A stretch of DNA of 64,000 bases from Jaminaea rosea (GCF_003144245.1 NW_020289975.1:2375496-2439495), one strand, 5' to 3'. Counted from the first letter of the stretch, positions 10,545 through 21,108 are shown. Made by a program: numbers and translations. The notes: a model not told the origin generated them from the sequence alone.

Positions 10545-11055
10545 GGCGCAGCAGCTTGTGTCGATGAGAAGCAGCATCAAGATAGGGAGGGTTTTTCATC
10601 TGTACAATATCCACCATCCAATGTTCAGACAAGGGCGCGTAGCAGCGCATCGCCATTGGGGAAAAATATCAAAGCGCTGCGGATCTCAATTCAAGTCGTA
10701 GCTAAAAAAACAAAAGAAGTGCGAAGAGGTGTAGAAAGTGAAGAGACCAATGATGAAGAAAGGGAGGACGACAGCGCCTCGTAGGGCCGCTGCCTCGAAG
10801 AAGAAAGGCGACTAGCAAGGCGTGCCGAGGTTGAGGCTGTTCAGGGCGAGGGCGACGAGTCAAAGGTGTCATCCGAAGAGGATGTCGATTAGAGAGAAGT
10901 TGAAAATCGCGGATCGATGGTGAGGGAGCCCGCGTGGCCGTGGGTGGTGATTAGCTGACTAGATAATAGTGCGGAATGCAGAGCGATTGGCGTTTGTACG
11001 TTCGTTCGCCGCACCTTGATGCTCCCACCTCACTGGCTTTGCTGATTGCGCTCGC
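10545..11055. other. Convergent intergenic region
   Basis: This is 511 bases between the stop of the bestrophin-like gene and the stop of the Zn2Cys6 regulator, with an A-rich stretch at 10702-10720. I see no gene or repeat; it most likely holds two 3' UTRs. Confidence 0.5.
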
Positions 11056-13075
11056 TCACGCTTGCACACCAGACGGCTCGCCGTACACATTTGCCTGACG
11101 CGGGTCCTGTTCAGTGCCCGCCGACGGGGCTCCATACCAGGCCTGCGGCCCTCCGTCTGGAGCACTCGACGAAGAATGCATCACGTGCCCCAAACCATGC
11201 GGCGCACGGTGGTCTCCACCAGCCAATCCCGGAGGCCCAGGCGGTCCAGCATCAAAGCTGGAGCGCGCATCGAAGCTGCTCCTCGCATCAAAGCTACTTC
11301 GCGCATCAAAGCTGCCCCTGTGATCGTGGTACGGGGTAGGAGGCACGTCCATCCCACTGGGCCCACCTGGGTTGAGGGAGCTGGAGCTCTCGTACCCATT
11401 GTGGTGGTGAGGGGCCGCAGGCGGGTGGTCCGAGAAGGAGTCGCGATGGTGTGCTGCGCCTGGAGGAGCGGGCCAGCCTGCTGAACCAAAAGTCGGAGGT
11501 GCGTGGCTGTCGTCGTGGGCGTGAGGTGGGGCGTATTGGTGGGCGCCGTTCATTGATGCGACTGTGGCTGACTGGTCGTGCTGGCCGAAAGGCATATTAA
11601 AGGCAACGGCAGGAGGAGGCGGGGGAGGAGCTTGATGGCCGTAGGCGTTGAGATGCTGGCTAGAAGCGCCACCCATAGACATCATGCCGCCTGCGCCCCC
11701 GCTTGCGCTGGACTTGGAGCCCCTCTTGCCCATCGATGAAGAGCTGCCATCGGCCGCAGAGAGGGACAGATCCGAATCGTCCTCCTTGGAGTCCTTGCCC
11801 TTCCTCTTGCGCTTGGGTGGATTGTCCTCGTAGTAGCAGTCGCGCTTGCCGATGCGGCATTGCTTGCAGGGCGTGCCGTCTTGCGAGCATTTGACTTTGC
11901 GCTTTCGGCAGACGAGGCACCCGGTGCGGGATCGCTTGAACTTGGCTCGACGGGTGACGCCGCCTCCTGGACCGACGGAGGGACCCACTGGATGATGAGC
12001 GCCATCGAGTGGATCGTAAGGAGGAGCGAGACCCATTGCGGAAGCGGCGCCAAGAGGGCCGCCTGGCCCGGCGTACCGACCGCTGGCTGCGCTTGAGCTG
12101 ACTGATCTGAAGCGCATACCAGGATCAGCGCCAGGCGCAACGGAGGGATTGAAGGAGTCGTAGCTCGTCGTATAGCCTGCGCCTGGTCCAGCAGCCTGCA
12201 CCTGTCGATTGGCTGCGTATCCGTAGTCGTAGGACGCTCTACCTTGAGTGGTAGAGGAACCTGAAGAAGAAGAGCCCGACGAGTTGCCAATGGCATTGTT
12301 GACGCCACCCCAGGGCCAGTGCCGGCCGCCAGCCATCGACGAGAGGCCCGCCGCCGACTGTGGTGCTCGATGCGGCAGCAAAGAGGCGCCCAATGGCCGC
12401 GCACGCTCGTCAAGAGAAAAGCGTCGGTCGACCATGTAGCCATTCTGAGTCGGGGCAAAGCGACTGTCCATCGATGACAGGCCACCACCACCACCACCAC
12501 CGCTGCCGCCGCCGAGATTTGCACTCGTCATGTGGCCATCGAGCGAGTAGATGGAGTTGTTGCGGGTGCCTGGCTGGGACATCGTAGGGGATGAGGTCCA
12601 AGAGGAGCCATAGTCATTTGGCGATGCGATCGAGGCGGATGAAAAAGACCCGTTGCGGGCGGCGGAAGGGTGAGTGTCGAGGGACGGCGGGGCAGCATAC
12701 GCAGACGAGCCTCCTTTGTAGCCTGGAGAGAAGCCAGCAGCGCCTGATGACGAAAGTGACGCAGTTGTGGTGGTCAGCTCGTGCCGCCTTCACTCGCGGA
12801 TGATGGGTCGCGCCGTTCGCCGAGGGCTGCTCACCGGAGTAATGTCCCTGAGCTGCCTCGGGCTGATAACCTGGCTCGATGGGCGGATATGCCGACGACC
12901 TGGCAAGGCAGTGTTGACAAGGAAGATCGATGGGGTCAGTGATGCGGATGAGATGGCTGCATGATACTATTACTTGGAAAGGTGCTGCCGAAACTCACTC
13001 TGGAGGCAAGTCCGATCGATAGGCGACGGCGGCCCCGTCAGCCGATCGAGGGTCCCATTGACCACTTGATTCCAT
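11056..13075 (-). CDS. Zn2Cys6 binuclear-cluster transcription factor (three exons)
   Basis: Exons on the minus strand: 13075-12999, 12899-12835 and 12743-11056, giving 609 residues. Both introns (99 and 91 nt) have GTGAGT/GTGAGC donors and CAG acceptors, and the joints keep frame. The single DNA-binding domain lies near residues 320-350 with spacing C-x2-C-x6-C-x6-C-x2-C-x6-C, followed by a basic linker ending K-R-K-R-K. The protein before it is Gly/Ser rich with a glycine run; after it comes a Pro/His-rich region with four tandem S-S-F-D-A-R units. No fungal-specific transcription-factor middle domain is visible, which is unusual and makes the protein mostly disordered outside the zinc cluster. 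The 2.3 kb upstream is unusually long for this window. Target genes cannot be inferred. Confidence 0.8.
11249..11322. repeat. 18-bp coding tandem repeat (four SSFDAR units)
   Basis: Four near-identical 18-bp units encode S-S-F-D-A-R on the minus strand within the Zn2Cys6 regulator. Units differ by a few bases, so they are not an assembly stutter. Confidence 0.7.
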
Positions 13076-15403
13076 AGCTAGCGAGGTGAGAGGAAAGGAA
13101 GCCTAGCAGCAAAAGCCTCGAGTGACTGGCCAGGGCAGGCGAGGTAGGGGATGATGAGGGCGGCGACGGCAGCGGGTATGGGAGTTCACGGCACTTGATT
13201 GGCTATGTCCGCCTAAGCCGGGTAAGGACTCTTGGTGAGGTGTTGGCGATGTTCAGGAAGATGGGTATCCTACAGTGACGCACGTACGAAGGAGTCCTGG
13301 TGTCGCAGAGAAGTCGAGCTCGCTACGATGTCGTGTTTGTGTATCGTCGACTGGAACGAGACGATGGTACGCGAGGGTCGGCAAAGCAGTCGGCCGTGGG
13401 GTCGATCGCGACTCGGATCCACAGGACTAGACACAAGGAGAGATGACGACGCAGAGACGGCGACGACGAAGAAGGGCGATGTCGATGATGATGGTGGAAA
13501 GATTTGTTGTTCTGTGTGTGATGAGCAGATGACTACCAAGTCAAGAAGCAAGGAGTACCGGGGTGGGGGAGGGGGGGCAGGTGAGGTCGCGGGGAGGGAG
13601 AGATGGATTGGCGCGCAATGAGATTACGCCCAGGTGAAAGCACAGGCTGCCTGTCGCCTCGCCGTCCTCCCCCGCTCCACGAACCCCCCTTCACCCAGCA
13701 GCAGCGCCTACCGTCATTAGCAGCAGCCTGTTCTCTCCGCTCTTTGTTCGACTGACATTGCACCAGCGCTGCTGCTCCTGCTTCCCGCTCTGCCTGCCTC
13801 TTGGTCACCACCCACTCTCACCTACTACGCCCACGCAGCATCAGCAACCATTCGCAATCGACCCCTCCTCTGCTGCTGCTTCCCGCCGCTCTGGCCGCCT
13901 TGGCCGCCCCGCCGCCATCGACACACACGTAGTCCCCTTGCTGAGGGCCGACGATTGAGAGCAATCAGGCTTCCATCTTCCGCTCTCCTCTGCCTCTTCC
14001 GCCTGCAACACGACGTCGGCGGTAATCATATCACCCTTTGTCGCCCTTCGTCAAGGAGGATGACGACGACGACGACGTCAGGGCACGAGAACCAAGGACT
14101 GAGAGAGACGCTGCCAACTCAGCGCGGGCAAAACGCGAGACGAGCCCTGAGAGCATCTTGCAAGCGGCTTCACGCCGGCGCAGTCCGCCAGCGCCCAACC
14201 CAGACAGCAGCCGTCAGACGCGCGGGGCGTGAAGCACCTCCGTAAAGTGGTGAAAGCAGAAGGCGGGCACCAAGACTGCACGCAAGCTGCATCACCATCC
14301 CGCCGTCGCAGCGGCTGCTGCTGCCCCTTGCCCTCATCATGCCCCGTGTCCTCGCAGCCCAGCGTACGAAAAAAGGATCACACACGCTCTCACCCACACA
14401 CATCAGCTCTCACGAATGCAACCTGCGATGCTCCCGTTGCGCCGACGAGAAACCAAAGACCGCCAGCGGCTGAGCGGAGCCTTGCAGGTGGAGCTCAACG
14501 CACACATTCAATCGACCTGACCTGAGCAGCCTGATGATCGTCTTTTCCGCGACCAAAGCAAGGTTCACAGCAGCGACTTACGCATGCTGCTGATGCCGCT
14601 CATGCTGGCCCCAAAAAGAAGACCCGAAAAGACCAGCAATCCTCCCTTCGCCGTTTCTCGTAACAATAGTGCGAGGCTCCTTGCTGGTCAGAATTGGCAA
14701 GACGTCGGTATCGTCTCTTGGCGCGCTAAGGGGAGATCAGCATCGAGTCGGCGATCGTGACGCTGACGCAGTGCAGAAGGGCAGCTTCTGCTTTTGCAGA
14801 TACGACGATCGATGTAGCAAGTTGATGACGATGGCGTGTGTGAACGAATCTCTGGCTTCGAAGCGGCCGATCAAGAAGATCATAGCCTCCGCCGCCGCGG
14901 ACAAGTTTTCGTCCGGGCCTCGGAGCTGCGAGTCACATCCATCGAGGATTAAGTGCGGGGTCATGTATCGAGCGAGGTAAGATCCTCGGGCTCGGTTCAG
15001 GCTTTCTAGATCCATATCTCACAGGTGAGCGTCCAGGAGCTAGCAGCGGCATCCCCGGCGCTGGGTGGAGCTACGTACGAGCTAGAAGCGGCAAGTGGCC
15101 GACTCGAGCCGAGTCTCGAGCGTCAGGAAGAGGAGGATAGGATTAGTTCATTGTACAGCGTCGTGCGTGGGTAGCGAGAATAAGAGGCCGAGGTCGAGCG
15201 AATATGCACCGAAGTGAAGTAGGACTGGGTGTTGCTACGTCCACCAGCCCAAAGGTGACCTCGTTACAGGCCGGCAAAGCAAGCCCGATTGCCGCTCCTT
15301 TCGCGCTCGCGATGGTGAGAAGAAAGCAGCGCCGCCTATCGGTCGGTGAAGTCGATGCTGTGAGTTGCGCTCTTGGCCCCTGGAGGAGCACTGAGCAGAC
15401 GAT
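13076..15403. other. 2.3 kb region with unresolved exon-like pieces
   Basis: This is the second-longest stretch without a firm gene structure. It begins with the upstream region of the Zn2Cys6 gene. From about 13.9 kb the + strand shows pieces that read like protein: 14038-14232 (acidic then Arg/Ser/Pro rich), a short frame at about 14415-14519, 14669-14980, and 15016-15160 (an E-L-A-A-A-S-P-A-L-type helix followed by R-Q-E-E-E-D-R). A good donor (GTAAGA at about 14978) and acceptor (CTCACAG ending about 15025) lie on the + strand. I could not chain these into one frame, and third-position GC is only moderate. It may hold a multi-exon + strand gene of unknown family, or a long regulatory region with transcribed noncoding RNA. 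Confidence 0.3.
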
Positions 15404-15556
15404 TTACAGCAAGTTCTTGCCGAAGCTGAAGCTCGCGAGGCTCGCGATCAGGTGATCGCGGCGAAGCTTGACGGGCCAGAAGCGATGGGCAAAGATGATC
15501 TTACGGCCGACGGTGATGGGGATTCGTACGAATGTCGTGTGCTGGGCGCGGGTCAT
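15404..15556 (-). CDS. 50-residue ORF overlapping the RRG7 stop (ATGA)
   Basis: This ATG shares bases with the TGA of RRG7 and opens a 50-codon frame ending TAA at 15404. Third positions are about 84% G or C, with ATC, ACC, GTC and TTC preferred, like confirmed exons here. The antisense frame through the same bases has about 50% and is less convincing. The peptide is basic and hydrophobic, reading F-V-R-I-P-I-T-V-G-R-K in the middle and ending F-S-F-G-K-N-L-L; I do not recognise it. A CAG acceptor-like site falls just after the fifth codon, so this could also be a last exon: an alternative RRG7 end, or part of a gene whose other exons I cannot find. A separate small mitochondrial protein is possible but only a guess. 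Confidence 0.4.
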   Translation of the reverse strand: MTRAQHTTFVRIPITVGRKIIFAHRFWPVKLRRDHLIASLASFSFGKNLL

Positions 15557-16545
15557 ACACGCGTCAGAGGCTGGTAGACAGCTTGACCTTGCCAGGTCAC
15601 AAGAGGTCGTACATGGTCGTCCTTGTCAACGTCGCCGCGGTCGACCTTGGCTGTGAGAGCCGCAACTGGTCTGCTCCATCTTATTTGAAGGTTGCCGCCG
15701 AGTGGTCCGCTAGGTGACGTCAAGCTTGGCGAGGTAAGGATCGAAAGCGGCCAGTTGGAGGCGCTGCCTGAATCGTCACGCACATCATACTCGCTGTCTA
15801 CTGCAACATCATCCTGCCCGTTCAGCGCTGCTTCAAGCTCTTTGCGACCAGACTCGTCCTCGATGGGCAGTGTCGTGTCGGCGAGGGGCAGGTGGACGAG
15901 CATGATATGATTTGCGGGTCCCCGCAGAGAATTGACTTGAATGTTCGTCTGCTTTGAGAAGCCCGTTGATGAACATATTACGGCGAGCAAGGGCTGAGCA
16001 GCCAGAGTAGCGTCGCCCTCGCCGTCGTCCTCTGCTGAAGCCAACCTATTGCGAGCTAAGACGCCTTCTACCTCTCGCAAGATGACGGGCCCGTGCTTTT
16101 TGGACCCGGCGCTGGCTTTGCACTGAACAATGACGCGCAACCGTGAGGCAGGCTGATCGACTGGTGCGTCGTCGCCTTGGGGTAATTGCCACCATCCTCG
16201 CAAGTCTACGCCTCCATCGCCTGCTCCTCCCACCCTCGTCAAGCTGAGGTTTCCAGGGAGGAGATGGGGGAGGCGCGAGAGGACGTGATGTTCATATGCT
16301 GTGCCCAGAGATACTGTCGAGATAGATGAGATGGTCCGCGTAAGCCCACAATAAGCGCTGATAGGTATGCCAGGGCATCTTCTGGCCCATATCGTCGTGA
16401 CCAGCAGACGATGCAGCATCGAGATTGACCGCAAACAATTCGTGGAAGGCGGGGGGGACACGGAAGTGGAGCCTCGACGACGTTGCGAAAGGCCAAGGCG
16501 GACCAGATTGGCCCATGGGCCCGGGCCCCCGCTTCTCCTTCGCAT
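15553..16545 (-). CDS. RRG7: RRG7-like mitochondrial protein (DUF2034, PD-(D/E)XK fold)
   Basis: A frame of 330 codons. From about residue 80 it matches fungal RRG7 (required for respiratory growth): G-T-A-Y-E-H-H-V, then G-A-G-D-G-G-V-D-L-R-G-W-W, then V-I-V-Q-C-K-A. The G-D-G-G-V-D and Q-C-K elements are the core of a restriction-endonuclease-like fold and probably bind metal. The Arg/Ser-rich N-terminus without acids suits a mitochondrial presequence. However, the first 80 codons show no similarity, and an acceptor-like site (CTCGACAG) just before the conserved part leaves room for a small intron, so the start is tentative. Yeast RRG7 is needed for respiratory growth; its molecular activity is unknown. 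It is head-to-head with the MED25-like gene, 67 bases apart. Confidence 0.8.
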   Translation of the reverse strand: MRRRSGGPGPWANLVRLGLSQRRRGSTSVSPPPSTNCLRSISMLHRLLVTTIWARRCPGIPISAYCGLTRTISSISTVSLGTAYEHHVLSRLPHLLPGNLSLTRVGGAGDGGVDLRGWWQLPQGDDAPVDQPASRLRVIVQCKASAGSKKHGPVILREVEGVLARNRLASAEDDGEGDATLAAQPLLAVICSSTGFSKQTNIQVNSLRGPANHIMLVHLPLADTTLPIEDESGRKELEAALNGQDDVAVDSEYDVRDDSGSASNWPLSILTSPSLTSPSGPLGGNLQIRWSRPVAALTAKVDRGDVDKDDHVRPLVTWQGQAVYQPLTRV

Positions 16546-16612
16546 CTGTCCATTTCACACCACGCTTTCAAGACTACCGACAACTTCTTCAGAGTAGCCC
16601 TCATCCGCCGTC
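16546..16612. promoter_or_regulatory. 67-bp shared upstream region of RRG7 and MED25-like gene
   Basis: Only 67 bases separate the two divergent ATGs as annotated. Any promoter must be shared or lie inside one of the coding regions. The sequence is pyrimidine rich toward the MED25-like start. If the RRG7 start lies further downstream, the spacing grows. Confidence 0.4.
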
Positions 16613-19033
16613 ATGGCGGCTCTAGCACCGCCGATCGGCATCGCTGAGGGCAACAACACCTCTACTGCATCGCCATCCATGGGCGCAGGCCTCTCGATGC
16701 CTTCTGCGTCCTCGTCTTCCGGCCAGACGCCTGCGTTTATTCCAGCATCACCGGCTCAGGCCGCAGCTCTCGGCCTCGCATTGGCGCCGAACCCACTCGG
16801 TACACCAGAGCACACTCTCGCAACGCTCACCAGCACCGGCAGCGCTCCTCAGCAACGCCCACGAGTGGGACCGCGAGCGGTCGTTCACCTCCTCGTAGAC
16901 CAGCACACAGTCGATTCGGCATGGCCTGCCATCTCGTCCATAATCCTTCGCACATGCCAGCAAATCGCATCGCTGCATCGCTCTCAGCTCGAAGGCACCG
17001 GAGTCGTGCTTCAAGCAATTTCATTCAATCCAAAGCAGCCCCGCGTTCCGCCGCGAACGTCTCCCGATCCAATCCAGTCCTTCTTCGAGCCTAGCTGCGA
17101 TTGTCGCAGAGCAGGCCCATCAACGCCGAGAAGTTTCCTTCTTGGTGCTAGGCAAAGCCTGCAAGGCAGCGCATCTGATGGCCATTGGTGGAAGGAGGGG
17201 ATATCAGCTGAAGACGGGCATGCAAGCTACTGGCGTGCCCTCGAGCTGGGCGTTGGTGACCTCAAGGCGCAGATAGAAAGAGAAGAAGAAGATGCAGCGA
17301 CATCAACGATTCCGCCACAGGAAGCTGTCCTGACGAGATATCTCGTCTATTTCGCTTCCGCTAGCTCAGATGCCTTGCCTGCCTCTACGAGAGAAGCAGT
17401 CGAATCGTGCTCGGCATTCTTCAATGGCATCATCGTTGGGACGCTCCCAACACCGCCTTGGGCCAGCGACGCTCCGCATCGCGCATCGAATGGCAGCCAA
17501 GCGGCAGCATCCGACATTGCCAAGTCATTTCTCAGCGACCTGGGCTCAACGACGACATGGGATGACCTGGGTAACCCAAACTGTAAACCGCAAGGCGAGG
17601 CTTCGACCTTCTTCTCATCTCCAACCCCGTCTCTGGAGGGCGTGTCCATCTCTCTTGCCGGCTTCAAGTCTTTGACCTCTAGCGAAGCGGGCAAGGCAAA
17701 GCTCGAAAATGCCAGCAAGAAGAGAAGCAGAGACGAGATCGCCGACAGCGACGGCAGCGGAAAGAAGCAAAAGGTCGAGTCAAGTGGTGCTCAAGAAGCC
17801 AACGTCACAGCCGGGCCTTCTTCATCAACATCGGGTGCGGCTGTCATCGTGCCTGCCTTCCCTCCTCAGAAGGGCATGAAGACGCCACCTCCATTCTGGT
17901 CTGGCCCCATCACCTGGGATGTCCAAAGACCTAACGCAGCAGGCAAGCAACACGTCAAGGTCTGGGTCTGCGCTGTCGTCATGTCCGGCGTCAAGGGTTC
18001 GCAGGTGGCTCCACTTCAGACGCTCCTGATGCCTTGGCCCAAGGTTCTGCCGCTCAGTACGCTTCGCCCCATTGCATGGAACCAGCTTCAGACATTCGCA
18101 TCCACGCACACGGTGCCCCTGATCATGCTTCAGCCTCGACCTGCTCCGGGTCTACGTCCTGCCGGCGGCGGCGAAAAGGTGCCCGAGACAGCTGAGGAGC
18201 TGCAGCGCAACGAGAACATCTACTCTAGTCTGGCCCGTACCCTCGACTCGAAGAAGTCAGCAGTCTGGCTGAGCCTCAAGGAGAATCCGCTGCCACCCCA
18301 TCTCAGCAATCAGACAGAAGAGAGCCGTACCTCGCCTGGCGTGCTCGTAGTCAGCCTCGCCGGTCCTTCCAATGTGGACCCTCAGACTGGTCAGGCACGC
18401 ACTGCATCCAGTCGCCTTGTCGGCTTCATCTTTGCCAATGGCGTGCCATGGGACTCTCTTCAGACACCGCAGCAGCGAGCTTCCGTTGCAGAGCACAACC
18501 AGCAATCACTCCTCGCTCGCGCAAAGGCTCAGGCATCGCTGTTGCAACAGCAAGCACAGGGCCAGCCGAGCGCGCCTACGACGACGCATCCGCCAGCTGG
18601 TGGCTTGGGCGGCGCGAGTGCGAGTGCTGGGAGTGGTAGCAGTGGTGGTGCGGCAAACAAGCCGAATGTAGATATCAGTAGCATCTTTGGGCAAGGCGGT
18701 GCAATGAGCCATCTGCCTCCGCAAGCCCAGCAGATGCTCAGCGCGGCCCTCGCCCAGCAACAGGCCCTTCAGCAGCGCCAGAAGGACCAGTACAAGCCGA
18801 CACCACCTGCGGCGTCTATCTCAAATGCGCCTGCCCAACAGCAGCAACAGCAGCAACAGCAGCAACAGCAGCAACAGCAGCAACAGCAACTACCCCAAGC
18901 CGGGCAGCCGCAGAGCTTTGGCGGCTTCAACATCCCGCAGAATATGCCCAACGGCGCCGCCAACTTTGCATCTGCCACTCAGGCTTGGCTTGCATCGCAG
19001 CAGCGCAACCAAGCTCAAAGCGGAGTACTACCT

Positions 19034-19071
<38 letters not shown>

Positions 19072-19231
19072 CGGTCAGGCTCCCGCGTCCCACCTCTCCT
19101 CGATGTTCGGGCCAGGCACCTCCTTCGGCGGCCAGCAAGGAGGGGGAGGCAGCGGCGGTACGCCTTTCGAGGGGCTTTCGAACCAGGACTTTGCAGCGTT
19201 GGCAGCTCAGCTGGGCCTTCAAGTGAATCAA

Positions 19232-19263
<32 letters not shown>

Positions 19264-19597
19264 GCAAGGCCCACCTCAGCAAAACCAGGCGCCTGCACCT
19301 GCCGCTGGCTCCAATTTGGCGGCCTACCAGGCCTTCCTTCGCGCTCAGGCCCAACAGCAACAGCAGGCAGTTCAACAGCAGCAGCAGCAGGGTACTCCAG
19401 CTCATTCGCGTACTCAGTCTAATCAGCAAGCATTCCCGACCCAACAACAGCAGCACCAGGGAGGACCGAGTGGCGGCGGTGGCGCCCCTCCTCCTCAGCC
19501 TGGCCAACAGCAGCAGGGACAGCCGCAGCTTATGCCCAACCTCGACATGTCGAAGCTTGATATGCAGGCGCTACAGGCTATGTTGGGAATCAAGTAG
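16613..19597 (+). CDS. MED25: MED25-like Mediator subunit (vWA-like + ACID-like domains, polyQ tail)
   Basis: A single exon of 994 codons. Residues about 82-290 begin with V-V-H-L-L-V-D-Q and look like a vWA fold, the N-terminal module of MED25 that docks on Mediator. Residues about 424-620 read P-P-F-W-S-G-P-I-T-W, then Q-T-L-L-M-P-W-P-K-V-L-P-L, then L-V-G-F-I-F-A-N-G-V-P-W. This order fits the activator-interacting ACID/PTOV domain of MED25 (W-S-G-x-L-x-W ... W-P-x-x-L ... G-x-I-P). A basic K-K-R-S-R stretch near 375 may be a nuclear signal. From about 640 the protein is Gln rich with four polyglutamine runs. Yeast lacks MED25, so the assignment rests on this motif order, and a SPOC-type protein is the main alternative. 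It would act in the nucleus, linking activators to RNA polymerase II. Confidence 0.6.
18837..18889 (+). repeat. Polyglutamine tract 1 (CAG/CAA mixture)
   Basis: About 17 glutamine codons in a CAGCAA alternation, in the MED25-like gene. The regular six-base period suggests expansion of a mixed unit. Confidence 0.85.
19033..19071 (+). repeat. Polyglutamine tract 2 (pure CAG)
   Basis: About 13 consecutive CAG codons in the MED25-like gene. Being pure, this tract is the likeliest to vary in length. Confidence 0.85.
19229..19266 (+). repeat. Polyglutamine tract 3 (CAG then CAA)
   Basis: About 12 glutamine codons, CAG first and then CAA, in the MED25-like gene. A looser Gln-rich stretch follows at 19350-19395. 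Confidence 0.8.
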
Positions 19598-19888
19598 CGG
19601 GATGCGTGAAGAAGAGAAGGTCTTCGCGCAGGACGTCAGCTAAACGGCCGCTACTGGCAGGCAATGATGTCATTCTTTACACGGCTCTACCTTCTCCATG
19701 AGTGGTAGACTCAACTGTACTTGTATACCAACTAGCAATCATCGATCGTGATCAACGCCTGCCTTGTGAAGTCGAGTCGCACAACTATCGCGCTCGGTGG
19801 GAAGACTGAACGGTCACAATCGAATTTGCTACGGATCGCAGAGCGACATAATCTCCCTTGACTTGATTGCTTTCCACTGCCCTGCCCC

Positions 19889-20887
19889 TTACTTCTTGTT
19901 CTTCTCCGCATCCTCCTTCATGCCCTTCATAACCCAAGCGCTCGACTCCTTTGCGTGAGCCTTGGTCTCCTCGTCCTCGCCATCAAAGTTGGGGTCCAGG
20001 ATCTTGTCGAGGAGCTCGTGCTTGCCGTCGGGGAGGTACATGCCCTTCTTGGTAGCGGGGCGGTCCAAGTTGCGCTTGACCCAAGCAGCCACGTTGGAAG
20101 GCAGGTCCTTGACGCCGGCCCACTTGTGCCACTGTACCCATGGGTAAGCGTTAATGTCTGCCAGGGAGAATTGACCCTTGCCGTCCCCGACGAGCCAGTC
20201 GCGTCCTTCGAGGACCTTGTCGAGCACGCTATAGAGGCCTGCGCGCGGTGGGGAGAAATGAAAATTGATGCAAGTCAGTACGGTACGAGACTAGATTTGG
20301 ATGAGCACGTCTGCCAACTCACGAATCGTCTCGTTCTGGTATCGGTCAATACCGTACTGGATCTTCTCTGGCGCGTATCGGTAGAAGTGGTTGGCCTGGC
20401 CCTGCATGGGCCCGACGCCACCGTGGACAAAGAACATCAATTGAAGCACCTCGTTCCTGTAGTCGTCAGCCTTGGGATTGCTGGAAGGCCAGGAGAACTT
20501 GTGCTCAGGGTCATAGTGCTTCTCGAGGTAGAGGAGGATGGCTGCCGTCTCGAAGACGTTGAAGTTGTCCCTGTTGGGGTCCTGCAGGGCGGGAATGCGA
20601 CCGTTGGGGTTGATGTCGAGGAACCATTTCTCCTTTTGCTGGTTCTCCTTGAGGGAGACGGCGTGGTACTCGTACTGGAACTTGTCTCCGTAGACTGCCT
20701 TGAGCTCTTCGAGGAAGGTGTGGACCTTCTGGCCGTTGGGCGTGGGAGCCGAGTAGAGCTTGAGAGGCTGCATTGCGTTGGACGAGATTGTTGTTGAGAG
20801 CTGTCGAGTGATCTGTGAGAGCCTAGTACGTGCAAGTGATGGCATGCAAAGTAGAAGAGCGACCAGGTTTGAGACGTGCTGGAGCAA
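19889..20887 (-). CDS. Ure2/YfcG-type glutathione S-transferase (two exons)
   Basis: Exons 20887-20323 and 20238-19889, joined through an 84 nt GTGAGT...CAG intron, restore I-R-L-Y-S-V-L-D-K at the joint. The N-terminal thioredoxin-like domain shows P-T-P-N-G-Q-K-V, N-P-N-G-R-I-P-A-L and F-E-T-A-A-I-L-L-Y-L, the glutathione-binding pattern of Ure2-like (nu-class) enzymes. The helical C-terminal domain contains F-S-L-A-D-I-N-A-Y-P-W-V. If translation starts at 20887, a 38-residue leader rich in Arg, Ser, Thr and Leu precedes the domain and could target mitochondria; the ATG at 20773 gives the cytosolic length. Either or both may be used. It conjugates glutathione to electrophiles or reduces disulfides; the substrate is unknown. 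Divergent from the metallopeptidase gene. Confidence 0.85.
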
Positions 20888-21108
20888 CTTATACCGACGT
20901 CAGCTGGCGAGCTTTCATCCATGGTGGAGGCCGCCCAAGAGGATTGCTTAAGCCCGTCCGCTCACCGCGGAGCAAATTGAGGCAGCACGGGCCAGCACGC
21001 GGAAACAACCACGTGGCCGCATTAAGCTCGCTCCGGCAGTCGCTTCCACTCCATACGACATCTGTCAACTTGAGTGCTTGGCTTCCCTCCACGCACATCG
21101 CCGTCAAC

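Noticed and set aside
15204-15455. 83-codon + frame near 15.3 kb
   Set aside because: Possibly part of an unresolved gene, but as a single exon it has weak codon bias and runs through splice-like sites, so it is not listed as a gene.
16498-16509. GCGGACCAGATT shared with 46410-46421 near two + strand starts
   Set aside because: A 12-base match is expected many times by chance in 64 kb, and one copy lies in coding sequence.
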